Positions 15,634-24,690 of a stretch of DNA of 64,000 bases are shown here, one piece after another. Every line of letters starts with the position of its first letter. Positions within the stretch are counted from its first letter, which is position 1. Origin of the DNA: Gammaproteobacteria bacterium RIFCSPHIGHO2_12_FULL_37_14 (GTDB lineage Bacteria > Pseudomonadota > Gammaproteobacteria > DSM-16500). The position numbers were made by a program, and so were the translations under genes. Where the stretch lies: NCBI GenBank assembly GCA_001801485.1, contig MGXV01000028.1, positions 1 to 64,000 on the forward strand, written 5' to 3'. Below the pieces are notes generated by a model. The model made no database searches. It was given only the letters and a program-made list of their open reading frames with translations, and was not told the DNA's origin.

Positions 15634-17226
15634 TTAATGACGATTAGATTGCATAGATTGATTCACGTTATTATTTTTCTCATCAAGTTCTTTTTTAAGA
15701 TTATTCAGCATTAATCGAGTGGCGGTGGGTGTTTTACTATTGGGAGCAAAAATATTACGATGAGTATCGATAATCTTTTGGTTCTGTTTTTCCCATTGAG
15801 TAATGATCTCAATCAGAACATCATTACTACTAATAAATGATGTTTCTTCAATTGTCTGTTGCAATTTTTTCAAGGCGGCTACTTTATCAGGGCTGCTCAC
15901 TAGAAACAACCGAAAGAAATTAAATGTAGTTAAGGCTTTAAGCTGAGAATTTATTTTTGAAATAATTAAGCCATGAGTTTCTGTTTTTTTTGCGATTGCT
16001 TGATGTAATAAATTTACTTTTTCCATGGGCACAAATACACAGGGTTGATAGTCACCACCAGAATCCTTGAGGAAAACATTTCGAAATTGAAGACAAGGCT
16101 CATCTTTTAAATCCTTTTTAAGGAGATCATAGAGCGCTGATTTGCGTGAAAATCGTATACCAATGGCTTTCTGATTGGTATTGTCTGCCGATGCTCTCAC
16201 AAGAATGGATGAATCATTAAATACTTTTCTAAGTTCAGCTTCATAATTAAAAATAGTTTGATTACCAATCAATGGTGTTTTTTTGTAATATTCATCTAAG
16301 CATAATACCATTCTAAATTCTGGCCATGCATCTAGTGTTTCTGGTGATCGTTCATCGGTAACAATCTTTCCTGTTTTATAATCTCTAATTTCTATTGATA
16401 ATTGATGTATACCATCTTTATCGCGATAAAAACCACCATCGGGATAATCAGTTACTTGTACAGTAGGTGAAATACCACTTTTTTCATTAGTATCTAATGG
16501 CGCAATACCGGTTGCGATATTTCGACGTTTACTATCGATAGGAGCAATGCGAGAGTTGGTATCTCCAAAAATGACTGAAACACTTGCGCTTGTGTCAGTT
16601 AATAATTTTTTATAACAGGCTTCTGTTTTGTCAGGAAAAGGATTAAAACGCCCCCATACATTATGTAAGTCTAATGACATGTTATTATTTTTATCTTCTA
16701 GCTTTAAGGTATGTATTCCATTCGCATGATTATATTTATATGATATGTCTGTGCTTGGATTACCTTCAGCATCTTTGCACAAATCAAATCGCTTTTTGTT
16801 GTAACAACTGATGATGCCAGCCCTTTCAAAACCAGGGAGAACTATTTCCCAATCGTCACCAAGCTTTGTTTGCAATTGTTCTTTTAATTGTTTTGTTAAT
16901 TCTGGAGAACCTGTTTCTTGAAGAAAAATAACATCTATACCATTTTTTTCTTGAGCGCTCTGTGCTAATCCTTGAATCATTTTATGGTATCGGTTGCTCG
17001 TGTTTTCCTTAGTTTCCCAGTTGTTACCTTGATTGAAACCACTACCAGCATTCTCTCCAAGTATATTTAAGGAGGCTACTTTTAAAGGCGTTTTATCAGG
17101 GCCAAGTGGAACCGTAGTTGTTATGGATAAATGGTCAGAATAAACTAACTCAGGATTGCTCTTGGCTTCGGCCACAGTTGGAAAAAGTGGATGCCTTCTT
17201 TTGGGTGGTAAGGATGTATCGGTCAT
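15634..17226 (-). CDS. endonuclease/exonuclease/phosphatase-fold protein, candidate effector
   Basis: EEP superfamily enzyme (DNase I, inositol polyphosphate 5-phosphatase and sphingomyelinase fold). With this start (530 aa), the core motifs are ASLNILGENAG (metal-proximal Asn54), IFLQETGSPE (Glu104), LDLHNVWGRF (His188) and IFGDTNSRI (Asp222, Asn224). The final SDH motif is not clear, so the exact substrate class cannot be read off. The C-terminal half (~330-530) is an added helical domain without recognisable relatives. There is no signal peptide, so it is not an ordinary secreted nuclease. A PmrA-like promoter lies just upstream and would start transcription downstream of the ATG at 17256, which supports the start at 17226. 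Confidence 0.75.
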   Translation of the reverse strand: MTDTSLPPKRRHPLFPTVAEAKSNPELVYSDHLSITTTVPLGPDKTPLKVASLNILGENAGSGFNQGNNWETKENTSNRYHKMIQGLAQSAQEKNGIDVIFLQETGSPELTKQLKEQLQTKLGDDWEIVLPGFERAGIISCYNKKRFDLCKDAEGNPSTDISYKYNHANGIHTLKLEDKNNNMSLDLHNVWGRFNPFPDKTEACYKKLLTDTSASVSVIFGDTNSRIAPIDSKRRNIATGIAPLDTNEKSGISPTVQVTDYPDGGFYRDKDGIHQLSIEIRDYKTGKIVTDERSPETLDAWPEFRMVLCLDEYYKKTPLIGNQTIFNYEAELRKVFNDSSILVRASADNTNQKAIGIRFSRKSALYDLLKKDLKDEPCLQFRNVFLKDSGGDYQPCVFVPMEKVNLLHQAIAKKTETHGLIISKINSQLKALTTFNFFRLFLVSSPDKVAALKKLQQTIEETSFISSNDVLIEIITQWEKQNQKIIDTHRNIFAPNSKTPTATRLMLNNLKKELDEKNNNVNQSMQSNRH

Positions 17227-17254
17227 TGTTCGCTCGTGTTTAATGGTTAGCATC

Positions 17255-17287
17255 ATTAAATCATGAAGATATTAAGGGAATATTATA
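17255..17287 (-). promoter_or_regulatory. PmrA-box-like promoter of the EEP-fold gene
   Basis: On the minus strand, half-sites TATAATATT (17279-17287) and CTTAATATC (17268-17276) stand 11 bp apart. Together they match the Legionella/Coxiella PmrA consensus cTTAATatT-NN-cTTAATatT at about 15 of 18 positions. A -10 box TTTAAT (17255-17260) follows the downstream CTTAA after 11 bp, as expected for an activator that replaces the -35 contact. The leader to the ATG at 17226 would be about 20-25 nt. Confidence 0.55.
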
Positions 17288-17526
17288 CAAACAGGAATAA
17301 TATTATTTTATAATACAAGCACTTAACATATGATGAAGTGGGTCAACACGTAGAAGTCATTTTCTCTTCTCTAGATGATGATGATCATGGTACATTTACT
17401 GGCTAAACCGATCAAGAACCAATCAAAATGAGAAAAACCTAGTCTCGTGGTAATGGATGAAAAATGAAAAATGAAAATTAAAAATTAAGAGCAAATGAGT
17501 GTCTGATGCTATTTCATAGATAGGCC

Positions 17527-18192
17527 TTGTTTGAAAACAAAGTAGTTAGTTACGTTTTTACAATTATTTGGATAGCTATGTTAGAGTATTATCTTCAATC
17601 TTTTTATCATCGCTATTTTACATTTCCATTTATAAAGCTTGATGTTATTCGATCAGTCTCGCCTAATTTTTTTACGTTTATGAGTTGTTTAACAGGAATA
17701 GGTGTTTTTCCCATGTTATGGCTAGGACAATATAGCATGGCAACTCTATTGCTTTTATTGTCAGGTTATTGCGATTCCATGGATGGAGTATTAGCTCGAA
17801 GTAGCAATCAGACATCGGTGAATGGTGCAGTATATGATATTATGTCGGATCGTATGGTTGAATGTGCCGTGATACTGGGGCTTTTTAGTATGGATCCCGC
17901 TCAGCGCGGTGGCCTATCATTAGCAATGTTAAGTAGTATTCTGATTTGTGTTACCAGTTTTTTAGTCGTTGGTATTTTTATCCAAAATAGTACGCAAAAA
18001 AGTTTTTATTACAGCCCTGGCATGATTGAACGCGCTGAAGCATTTATTTTTTTCATTGCGATGATATGGTTACCACGATATTTCAACCTATTAGCTAGTA
18101 TATTTACAATTTTAGTATTTTTTACCGCTTTTTTGCGTATTTATCAATTTGTCAAAAACCAGAAAAACAATCCTTCACGAAGTTATATTTAA
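17527..18192 (+). CDS. CDP-alcohol phosphatidyltransferase family membrane protein
   Basis: Integral membrane enzyme that transfers a phosphatidyl (or similar) group from a CDP-linked lipid to an alcohol. The full signature D-x2-DG-x2-AR-x8-G-x3-D-x3-D is present as Asp83, Asp86, Gly87, Ala90, Arg91, Gly100, Asp104 and Asp108. Six or so hydrophobic helices surround it. The acceptor alcohol cannot be told from sequence; it is shorter and more divergent than housekeeping PgsA or PssA. The frame begins with TTG at 17527, with AGG nearby; the first ATG (17578) would remove the first 17 residues, so the start is uncertain. The 270 bp before it contain no recognisable gene. Confidence 0.85.
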   Translation: MFENKVVSYVFTIIWIAMLEYYLQSFYHRYFTFPFIKLDVIRSVSPNFFTFMSCLTGIGVFPMLWLGQYSMATLLLLLSGYCDSMDGVLARSSNQTSVNGAVYDIMSDRMVECAVILGLFSMDPAQRGGLSLAMLSSILICVTSFLVVGIFIQNSTQKSFYYSPGMIERAEAFIFFIAMIWLPRYFNLLASIFTILVFFTAFLRIYQFVKNQKNNPSRSYI

Positions 18193-18215
18193 CTACGAAA
18201 ACATTTACCCAGAAA

Positions 18216-18248
18216 AACGCGCCCATGGATCAATTTAGTGAGCGCGTT
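18216..18248. terminator. possible bidirectional terminator stem
   Basis: AACGCGC (18216-18222) pairs with GCGCGTT (18242-18248), a 7-bp stem with a long loop, in the 65-bp space between two converging genes. An A-run precedes it on one side only and there is no strong T-run, so the call rests mainly on position. Confidence 0.25.
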
Positions 18249-18257
18249 GACGGTGAC

Positions 18258-21200
18258 TTATCTTAGATGGCGTTTATTTTTTGATCGCTGATTTAAATCA
18301 ATCACCTCTTCTACTGATTGTGAATGATTTCGATCAAATAATCCGAATTTTTCCGAAGATTTTATTAAACGAGAACGAGAGGGTTGTTTTTTATTTGCAT
18401 TCAATAGTTCTTTCTCTAGGTTCGTGTCATCGCTACTGCTACCAGTTAAAGATGATTCATCTCCATTAGTGTCGCCATCGCCTTCGAAATCAAGATCGGA
18501 AAGATCGTCTTCTGAGCCTATTTCAATATCCTGATCGATTGGAAAATTTTTATAGCGACCTTCAAGTTCAGTCACCTTAGCTAAAAATTTTTGAGAGCCA
18601 GGGGTCATATCGGATATGCCTAAATCTTTTTTAGTAATTTCTCGTACATTCGTTTCAGCATCTGTTTCGCTTTCATCTGAATCTGCGATGCTGGGCGTGC
18701 CTTCATCATCTGCTCCTAATATTTCTAATTGTTTTTGTAACTTCACATGATTAGTAGATAATTTTTTATGATTACTGTCTTTTAGCGGCTGTTCTTGTAT
18801 AAATCGTGGAGCTTCCAAATCAATTGAGCGATCTTTATGAATCATATATCGTTTCAAAAGAGCATCATTTTCAGATGGCGACATGTTTTTTACGACAATC
18901 ACTTTTTTTGAACTCGTAATAATTTGATGCATATCATTACGATTTCCTTCGATCGCAGCGATAACATCATGAATATTATTAATTGGCTTACTATTAATTT
19001 CTTTAACAATACTGTTTTCATAATCTTCATAACCTTGATTTTCTTCACAATCTAAAATACTATTTATCACGATAAATTGATCGTTAGGTGATTTTTTTGG
19101 TATATTGGATAGCAAACAACTTTCTTCTAAAATAAATATTTCTTCTAATTCTGCTCCTCTACCTTCTAAATAATTTCGTGATAGTGGAATAAAAGAAATT
19201 CCTGAAGCAATATAATACGTTGGCACTTTATCATGTTCTGTTTGTGGAACTTTTTCAGTTTCAAGAGGTGCGCGATCTAAAGTGATTACAATGTTTTGAA
19301 TGGTTGCTTCTTTTGTTTCAGAATTTTTTCGTAGAATTTTTAAATTCACGGTATCACCAATATATTTCATGTGCGTAACATGAATGAAATCAATACAATT
19401 ACCTATCCCAGCAATATCTACCGTTCCTTCATTAGAAATTGACAAGGAATCAATTTCTAATAGAATATCATCAGGTTTAAGTTTGCTGTAGGCATCACAC
19501 AAATAATCAATTTTATTGATGCGGACACCAGTTTGATCCTCTTGCATACCATAATATTTTCTCAATGCAGGATTTTCTAATGTTTGGAATTCTACTGGAA
19601 GTATTGGAAATCCTCGATAATGCTTTTCAGTTAGCGCTTCTTTTAAAAAATGTTGGATAATCGGTATTGGAATCATATATCCAAGGCCTTGTCTATCATA
19701 ACCTTGAAAAGCTATGCCTACTACTTTGCCATCTGAAAAGACAGGACCACCGCTATTACCGGGATTGATGGCAGCATCTACTTGAACTTGCAGCATATTC
19801 AATGCACTCATACAATAATCTCTTACTTCAATACGTGAGACGATGCCTTTTGAGACAGAGATTTCACTGCCTCCCATAGGAAATCCTACTGTTTGCACTT
19901 TATCTCGAAGGTGAATCATTTCACCTAACTCAATTGATTCCGCTAAAGCATCAAAATCAGGGTGATTGACTTCTAATAATGCTAAATCACATTGATAGGA
20001 AACACATTTTTGTTTGGCTTCATATTTTTTCTTACGATTGTTTGCTAATCTCACTCTTACTATAATAGCATTTTCAACGCAATGCGCATTGGTAAGAATA
20101 TATTTTTTATTTTGATGTGCGATCACTAGCCCTGTGCCAGAACTATAATTATCGACAACATGTGTACCAATCCAGGGTTCATCGTAATCTGGTTCATGTG
20201 AAGTTGTGCTAATTTGAACAATTGATTTTTCATATTCAAGATGAGTAGGAAATACATTTTTTGATTTTGATTGTTTAAGTGAAGTGGATTGAAAAAGATT
20301 ACTAACGGACGTACTTCTCCCTGGAACAGCAATTGGCGCCGATGATATTGCTGGAGATATCTTATTATTATTTTCTAAAATTTTTTGTTCATTAGTAGGT
20401 GTAGTACCTTGCAGTAAATCATAAGCAATCGCGGTTGCTTGAGCTAGATCAGATGCTTTTCTGAAAATCGGATATTTTTTAAATGAATTAAGAGATAGTT
20501 TAAATTTAACTGAGCGCTTATGTTCGGAAATGGTTACTGCAAAATCAATGGTTTTAATGACATCTGAATCTAAAAACATAGTAAAAATTGGCTTAATTTT
20601 AATAGAAGCGTGCGGGCGATTGAGCGCAAACCATTTTGCGATGCGTTCAGGTACCATCATTTCTGTATTGGCCCACTTTGGTGCGGCTCCTAAATTATTT
20701 TCTCGCTGTGGGTTTAGATTGATCGGCGTTAATGAAAATCCTTCGCGATGGCACCATTCGGGACGATAATTACTTTTGAATTGATCACGCAATGGTGCAC
20801 TGATAGCGCGTGTTAATACCGTTTTCATATCGTTACTCCATTCATCCTTTCTGGAGTCATATAATTCTTCAAATTCATTTACCGCGGATCTACCCATGAC
20901 GGTATTTTGATCAGGTGTTCTCGTTCGATTAGCATCTCGATACTTAACGGAAGCATGATCGATCGCAAGTTCTTGCCCGCCTTTAGTTACTTGAGGTAAT
21001 TCTTGTAATTCTTTATTGAGATCTTGTTTCTCTTCTTCAGTGAGATCATCTCTAAATATCGCTATATTGTCTCCGCCTCCCCAAAATGGTTCTTGCTCAT
21101 CATGAGTTGGCGAAAAACAAGCAATTTGTAGCGTTTCTTGATGATCACCTTCCTGATATTCAATATCTAGAACTCGTTTAGCATACATGTTAGTACCATC

Positions 21201-21563
21201 TTCTGCTTTTGCTTTAAATCTCACTTGACCAAAACGTTCAATCGCTTCGATATCTTGCAAAGGAAGGACATGCGGAGAATGATTACTATTGGATTGAGGA
21301 ATAGGATATTGCCGTGCAATTTTCCCTAGATCAGTTTTTTTAATAACAGCGTGACCGATATTCGTACTGTTATTTAGATACCGCCAATTTTCATTTTTAG
21401 ATAAATGGGCGAAATCATCTGCAGAAAATTCATGTTCGCTAATATTTTCTAACATGGCTGAAGCAGTGATTGTCAAATCTGTTTTTAATTTTTTTGATTT
21501 ATTTTGATCAAGTTCGACGACGGGGCTATCTTGGATAAAACGTTTCTTCCTTGTCTTTAACAT
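18258..21563 (-). CDS. 1101-aa Deg/HtrA-like serine protease with PDZ and N-terminal nuclease-like region, candidate effector
   Basis: Residues ~470-640 are a trypsin-fold Deg protease domain with an intact catalytic triad: His in LTNAHCVE (~493), Asp in CDLALLEV (~526) and Ser in NPGNSGGPVF (~603). PDZ-like sequence follows (~650-760), then a further C-terminal domain reminiscent of plant DEG9-type proteins. The ~430 residues before the protease include RPEWCHREGF (~268-277) and NLGAAPKWANTEMM (~289-302). These resemble a His-Asn motif of HNH/His-Me finger-like nuclease domains, a tentative reading. There is no signal peptide, unlike periplasmic DegP/DegQ. The last 170 residues are acidic and Ser-rich. 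AGGAG precedes the ATG, and a strong PmrA-like box lies upstream, so a Dot/Icm effector is likely. Confidence 0.8.
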   Translation of the reverse strand: MLKTRKKRFIQDSPVVELDQNKSKKLKTDLTITASAMLENISEHEFSADDFAHLSKNENWRYLNNSTNIGHAVIKKTDLGKIARQYPIPQSNSNHSPHVLPLQDIEAIERFGQVRFKAKAEDGTNMYAKRVLDIEYQEGDHQETLQIACFSPTHDEQEPFWGGGDNIAIFRDDLTEEEKQDLNKELQELPQVTKGGQELAIDHASVKYRDANRTRTPDQNTVMGRSAVNEFEELYDSRKDEWSNDMKTVLTRAISAPLRDQFKSNYRPEWCHREGFSLTPINLNPQRENNLGAAPKWANTEMMVPERIAKWFALNRPHASIKIKPIFTMFLDSDVIKTIDFAVTISEHKRSVKFKLSLNSFKKYPIFRKASDLAQATAIAYDLLQGTTPTNEQKILENNNKISPAISSAPIAVPGRSTSVSNLFQSTSLKQSKSKNVFPTHLEYEKSIVQISTTSHEPDYDEPWIGTHVVDNYSSGTGLVIAHQNKKYILTNAHCVENAIIVRVRLANNRKKKYEAKQKCVSYQCDLALLEVNHPDFDALAESIELGEMIHLRDKVQTVGFPMGGSEISVSKGIVSRIEVRDYCMSALNMLQVQVDAAINPGNSGGPVFSDGKVVGIAFQGYDRQGLGYMIPIPIIQHFLKEALTEKHYRGFPILPVEFQTLENPALRKYYGMQEDQTGVRINKIDYLCDAYSKLKPDDILLEIDSLSISNEGTVDIAGIGNCIDFIHVTHMKYIGDTVNLKILRKNSETKEATIQNIVITLDRAPLETEKVPQTEHDKVPTYYIASGISFIPLSRNYLEGRGAELEEIFILEESCLLSNIPKKSPNDQFIVINSILDCEENQGYEDYENSIVKEINSKPINNIHDVIAAIEGNRNDMHQIITSSKKVIVVKNMSPSENDALLKRYMIHKDRSIDLEAPRFIQEQPLKDSNHKKLSTNHVKLQKQLEILGADDEGTPSIADSDESETDAETNVREITKKDLGISDMTPGSQKFLAKVTELEGRYKNFPIDQDIEIGSEDDLSDLDFEGDGDTNGDESSLTGSSSDDTNLEKELLNANKKQPSRSRLIKSSEKFGLFDRNHSQSVEEVIDLNQRSKNKRHLR

Positions 21564-21659
21564 AGTGAAAACTCCTTTTTCACAAATAAAGTATTTTTAC
21601 AAAGATAAAAATTTTAGAGTGTAAGAAATTTTTCAATTTCTGACAGCACTATATTTTTG

Positions 21660-21694
21660 ATTGTACGCGATAGAACCTTAAGGGAATCTTAAGG
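21660..21694 (-). promoter_or_regulatory. PmrA-box promoter of the Deg-like effector gene
   Basis: CCTTAAGGGAATCTTAAGG at 21676-21694 holds two CTTAAG words 11 bp apart (CTTAAG-N5-CTTAAG). It fits the enterobacterial PmrA box and, read on the minus strand as CTTAAGATT-CC-CTTAAGGTT, also the Legionella/Coxiella consensus cTTAATatT-NN-cTTAATatT. A -10 box TACAAT (21660-21665) lies 12 bp beyond the downstream CTTAA. The leader to the ATG at 21563 would be about 90 nt. Confidence 0.65.
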
Positions 21695-21879
21695 AGTTTT
21701 CAGATGAAAGTGTTTCTGATGAGTGGATGAATCAATTTAGCTACAAATATAAGGTATTCAATCTAATTTACTAGGTAGAAATATTTATTATCCTAGGATT
21801 ATATTCGAGGTCCCTGACAAGTTCAGGATTAATTACCAATCCAAAATTTGTCTAAGGACACGAATATAAAAATAAAATT
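21695..21879. other. intergenic remainder between rpsA and the Deg-like gene
   Basis: With the promoter above, this makes up the 316-bp gap between rpsA and the Deg-like gene. I see no gene, tRNA or convincing terminator here. In many gammaproteobacteria ihfB follows rpsA at this position; no trace of it is visible. Confidence 0.5.
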
Positions 21880-23613
21880 TTAATTTTCTTCCTTATCTTC
21901 GTTATTGATATGTCCTTTAAATAAATCACCTAAGGTAGTTTTAAGAGTAGAATCAGATTTCTTCTTTTTTCCAGTAGGAGTAGTTGGATTGCTAGCTTTT
22001 GCTGCTTTTTTACTACTAGTAGCAGGCTGAGCCGCTTTCGCATCTTTGGCTTTGATCGATAGAATGATGGCATGTACTTTTCTATCTGTTCCCATTACTT
22101 TTGCTTCGATAGTATCATCTACTTGCAATTTAGTACGCGCATCTTCTACCTTTTCAGCCGAAATTTCTGATGCTCGCAGAATAGCTTGGATTCCTGGCGC
22201 TAATTCTACGATTGCTTGTTTTTGATCAACTTCAACCACTTTACCAGTGACAAGGGTACCTTTTTCATGTTCAGCTAAATAATTAGCAATCGGATCATCA
22301 GCAAGTTGTTTGAGACCCAAGGCAATACGTTCACGATCCACATCAATGGCCAAAATAATAGCTTCCAATTCATCACCTTTTTGATATTTACGCAAAGCTT
22401 CTTGAGCATCTGATTCACTCCAAGCAATATCAGAGAGATAAATTAAGCCATCTATGCCACCATCAAGCTCAAGGAAAATACCGAAATCGGTAATCGATTT
22501 AATTTTTCCTTTAACTTGTTCGCCTTTCTGATGATTTGTTGCAAATACTGCCCATGGATTAGAGGTGCATTGCTTTATTCCTAAAGAGATGCGGCGACGT
22601 TCGCCATCCACATCTAAAACCATTACTTCAACTTCCTGACCTAAGTGGACAACTTTATTAGGATTGATATTTTTGTTTGTCCAATCCATTTCAGAGACGT
22701 GCACGAGGCCTTCAATACCTTCTTCAATTTCTACAAAACAACCGTAATCAGTAATATTAGTGACTCGACCAGAAATTTTTGAATTGACTGGGTAGCGTTG
22801 GCTAATATCTAGCCATGGATCACCTGCTAATTGTTTGAGTCCTAATGATACCCTGACATTGTCGCGATCAATTTTTAAGACTTTAACTTTAATTTCATCA
22901 CCGATGTTTAAAATCTCGCTTGGATGCTTCACACGTTTCCAAGACATATCAGTAATGTGGAGTAAGCCATCTACTCCTCCTAAATCGATAAATGCGCCGT
23001 AGTCAGTAAGATTTTTGACAATACCTTTAATTTCATCGCCTTCATTAATATTTTCTAGTACGGCAGCGCGTTCGACATTGGTTTCGGATTCAAGCACGGC
23101 ACGTCTCGATACCACAATATTATTGCGCTTAGGATCAACTTTAATCACTTTAAATTCGAATTCTTTATTTTCGAAAGATTCGGGATCTCGTATTGGTTTG
23201 ACATCGACTAAGGAGCCAGGCAAAAAGGCACGAACTTTGTTGATTTCTACTGTAAATCCGCCTTTTACACGACCAATGATCATACCGCGAATAGTTTCTT
23301 TATTTTCGTAAGCGCGTTCTAAATGAGACCAAGATTCGAGTCGTTTTGCTCGTTCTCGGGATAAACGAGTGCTACCAAAACCATCCTCCAATACTTCAAG
23401 CGCTACTTTAACTTCATCCCCAACTTTGGTTTCAAGTTTTCCGGTTTCATCATAAAACTGCTCGATAGCGATATAAGATTCAGATTTAAGTCCAGCATCT
23501 ACGACTATATATTTTTCTTCAATGCGCTGCACAGTTGCTGTGATTATTGCTCCTGGCAACATCGGCGTTTCTTGCAGGCTTTTTTCTAATAATTGTTCAA
23601 AAGTCTCACCCAT
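21880..23613 (-). CDS. rpsA: 30S ribosomal protein S1
   Basis: RNA-binding ribosomal protein that brings mRNA to the 30S subunit. Six S1 (OB-fold) repeats can be followed, with typical segments such as [20 protein letters not shown] (third) and [20 protein letters not shown] (fourth). The C-terminal ~55 residues are a Lys/Ala/Thr-rich tail ending in an acidic cluster, longer and more basic than in E. coli. The ATG at 23613 is chosen: the frame can be extended to a TTG at 23628, but GAGA at proper spacing and the usual [11 protein letters not shown] terminus support the shorter form. It lies directly downstream of cmk, the normal cmk-rpsA pair. Confidence 0.95.
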   Translation of the reverse strand: MGETFEQLLEKSLQETPMLPGAIITATVQRIEEKYIVVDAGLKSESYIAIEQFYDETGKLETKVGDEVKVALEVLEDGFGSTRLSRERAKRLESWSHLERAYENKETIRGMIIGRVKGGFTVEINKVRAFLPGSLVDVKPIRDPESFENKEFEFKVIKVDPKRNNIVVSRRAVLESETNVERAAVLENINEGDEIKGIVKNLTDYGAFIDLGGVDGLLHITDMSWKRVKHPSEILNIGDEIKVKVLKIDRDNVRVSLGLKQLAGDPWLDISQRYPVNSKISGRVTNITDYGCFVEIEEGIEGLVHVSEMDWTNKNINPNKVVHLGQEVEVMVLDVDGERRRISLGIKQCTSNPWAVFATNHQKGEQVKGKIKSITDFGIFLELDGGIDGLIYLSDIAWSESDAQEALRKYQKGDELEAIILAIDVDRERIALGLKQLADDPIANYLAEHEKGTLVTGKVVEVDQKQAIVELAPGIQAILRASEISAEKVEDARTKLQVDDTIEAKVMGTDRKVHAIILSIKAKDAKAAQPATSSKKAAKASNPTTPTGKKKKSDSTLKTTLGDLFKGHINNEDKEEN

Positions 23614-23656
23614 AGTATTCAATCTCAATTAAAACGGTTAAAAAACATTAATAAGC

Positions 23657-24397
23657 TTACTCTGCTGCCTCAGCTAGAATCGGTACGACTATTTCTAAGT
23701 GCGAGGTAGCAGGAAAGGCCTTTTTTCGCTTGATCTCGAATAAGATACTTTCGACTACTTGTTCGATCGTTAAGCGATTTGTATCTATACAGATAGCATC
23801 TTCTGCTGGCTTAAGCGGCGCTACGATACGTTCTTGATCACGCTTATCACGTTCGCGTAGCTCCTCAATAAGGTCGCCTAGCGTAACACTAATACCCCTT
23901 TCTTTCAACTGGTTATAACGTCGCATGGCACGCTCTTCCGGGCTCGCTTGCAGAAAGATTTTAAGCTCAGCATCAGGGAAAACAACAGTCCCCATATCTC
24001 GGCCATCGGCGACTAGACCGGGTTTGTCTCGGAAAGCGCGTTGTCTGCTTAGCAAAGCAGCGCGGACTGCTGCTAGAGCAGCAACAATCGAGGCGGCATT
24101 ACCTATTTTTTCAGTACGTATGGTTTCAGTTACATCTTCACCTTCGAGAATAATGCGTGGCAGATTATTTTCTTGGGCAATAAATTGCACATCTAAATGC
24201 TCAGCTAGAACATTTAACGCTTTTTCATTATCAAGGGCGACACGATGCTTTTGAGCAGCTAGTGCTAATACCCGATATAAAGCTCCGCTATCTAAAAGTT
24301 TCCATCCCAAGCGTTTTGCAAGCAGTTGACTCACTGTACCCTTACCAGTACCGCTTGCGCCATCGACAGTAATGACTGCGTCCTTTTGTGGCGACAT
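23657..24397 (-). CDS. cmk: cytidylate kinase
   Basis: Phosphorylates CMP and dCMP with ATP for nucleotide recycling. The P-loop [20 protein letters not shown] starts near residue 11. [12 protein letters not shown] and the lid/arginine segment [13 protein letters not shown] are also as in the family. The 246-aa length is slightly long because of a ~20-residue C-terminal extension. GGAG lies just upstream of the ATG. The gene is followed by rpsA after 43 bp, as in most gammaproteobacteria. aroA, which normally precedes it, is missing: instead MITE copy 2 begins 31 bp upstream of the start, and gyrA is the next gene. Confidence 0.95.
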   Translation of the reverse strand: MSPQKDAVITVDGASGTGKGTVSQLLAKRLGWKLLDSGALYRVLALAAQKHRVALDNEKALNVLAEHLDVQFIAQENNLPRIILEGEDVTETIRTEKIGNAASIVAALAAVRAALLSRQRAFRDKPGLVADGRDMGTVVFPDAELKIFLQASPEERAMRRYNQLKERGISVTLGDLIEELRERDKRDQERIVAPLKPAEDAICIDTNRLTIEQVVESILFEIKRKKAFPATSHLEIVVPILAEAAE

Positions 24398-24427
24398 GTT
24401 TTTCTCCTTTAAAAAGTAACAATTATT

Positions 24428-24583
24428 GTAACTCCCCAGGTCATCCTGAGGAGCGCTTTTTGCGACGAAGGATCTCGATTTGTTTAAAAAAACGAGATCC
24501 TTCGCACTAAAAAACAGTGCTCAGGATGACAATCACGTATTTTGTTACAAAAACAACCCTAGTTTATCCACAACCTGGGGAGT
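24428..24583. mobile_element. MITE-like element, copy 2
   Basis: Best preserved insertion of the family. The terminal repeats are GTAACTCCCCAGG and CCTGGGGAGT, and the element is flanked on both sides by TAACAATTATT (24417-24427 and 24584-24594), a perfect 11-bp target duplication. The internal palindrome and the DnaA box TTATCCACA (24564-24572) are the same as in the other copies. It separates gyrA from cmk and lies immediately upstream of the cmk ribosome-binding site. No coding sequence is inside. Confidence 0.85.
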
Positions 24584-24657
24584 TAACAATTATTCATAAT
24601 AACTAAGATTTGTCCACTTTTCTTAATCGACCACAAGGTTTTTTATTGAGGTGGATT

Positions 24658-24687
24658 ATTGATATTTCAGGTTAACAAAATATCAAT
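24658..24687 (-). terminator. inverted repeat just after gyrA, possible terminator
   Basis: ATTGATATTT and AAATATCAAT (10-bp perfect arms, 10-base loop) lie 3 bp after the gyrA stop codon. No uridine run follows on the minus strand, so it may be an mRNA-stabilising hairpin rather than a true terminator. Confidence 0.35.
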
Positions 24688-24690
24688 AGG

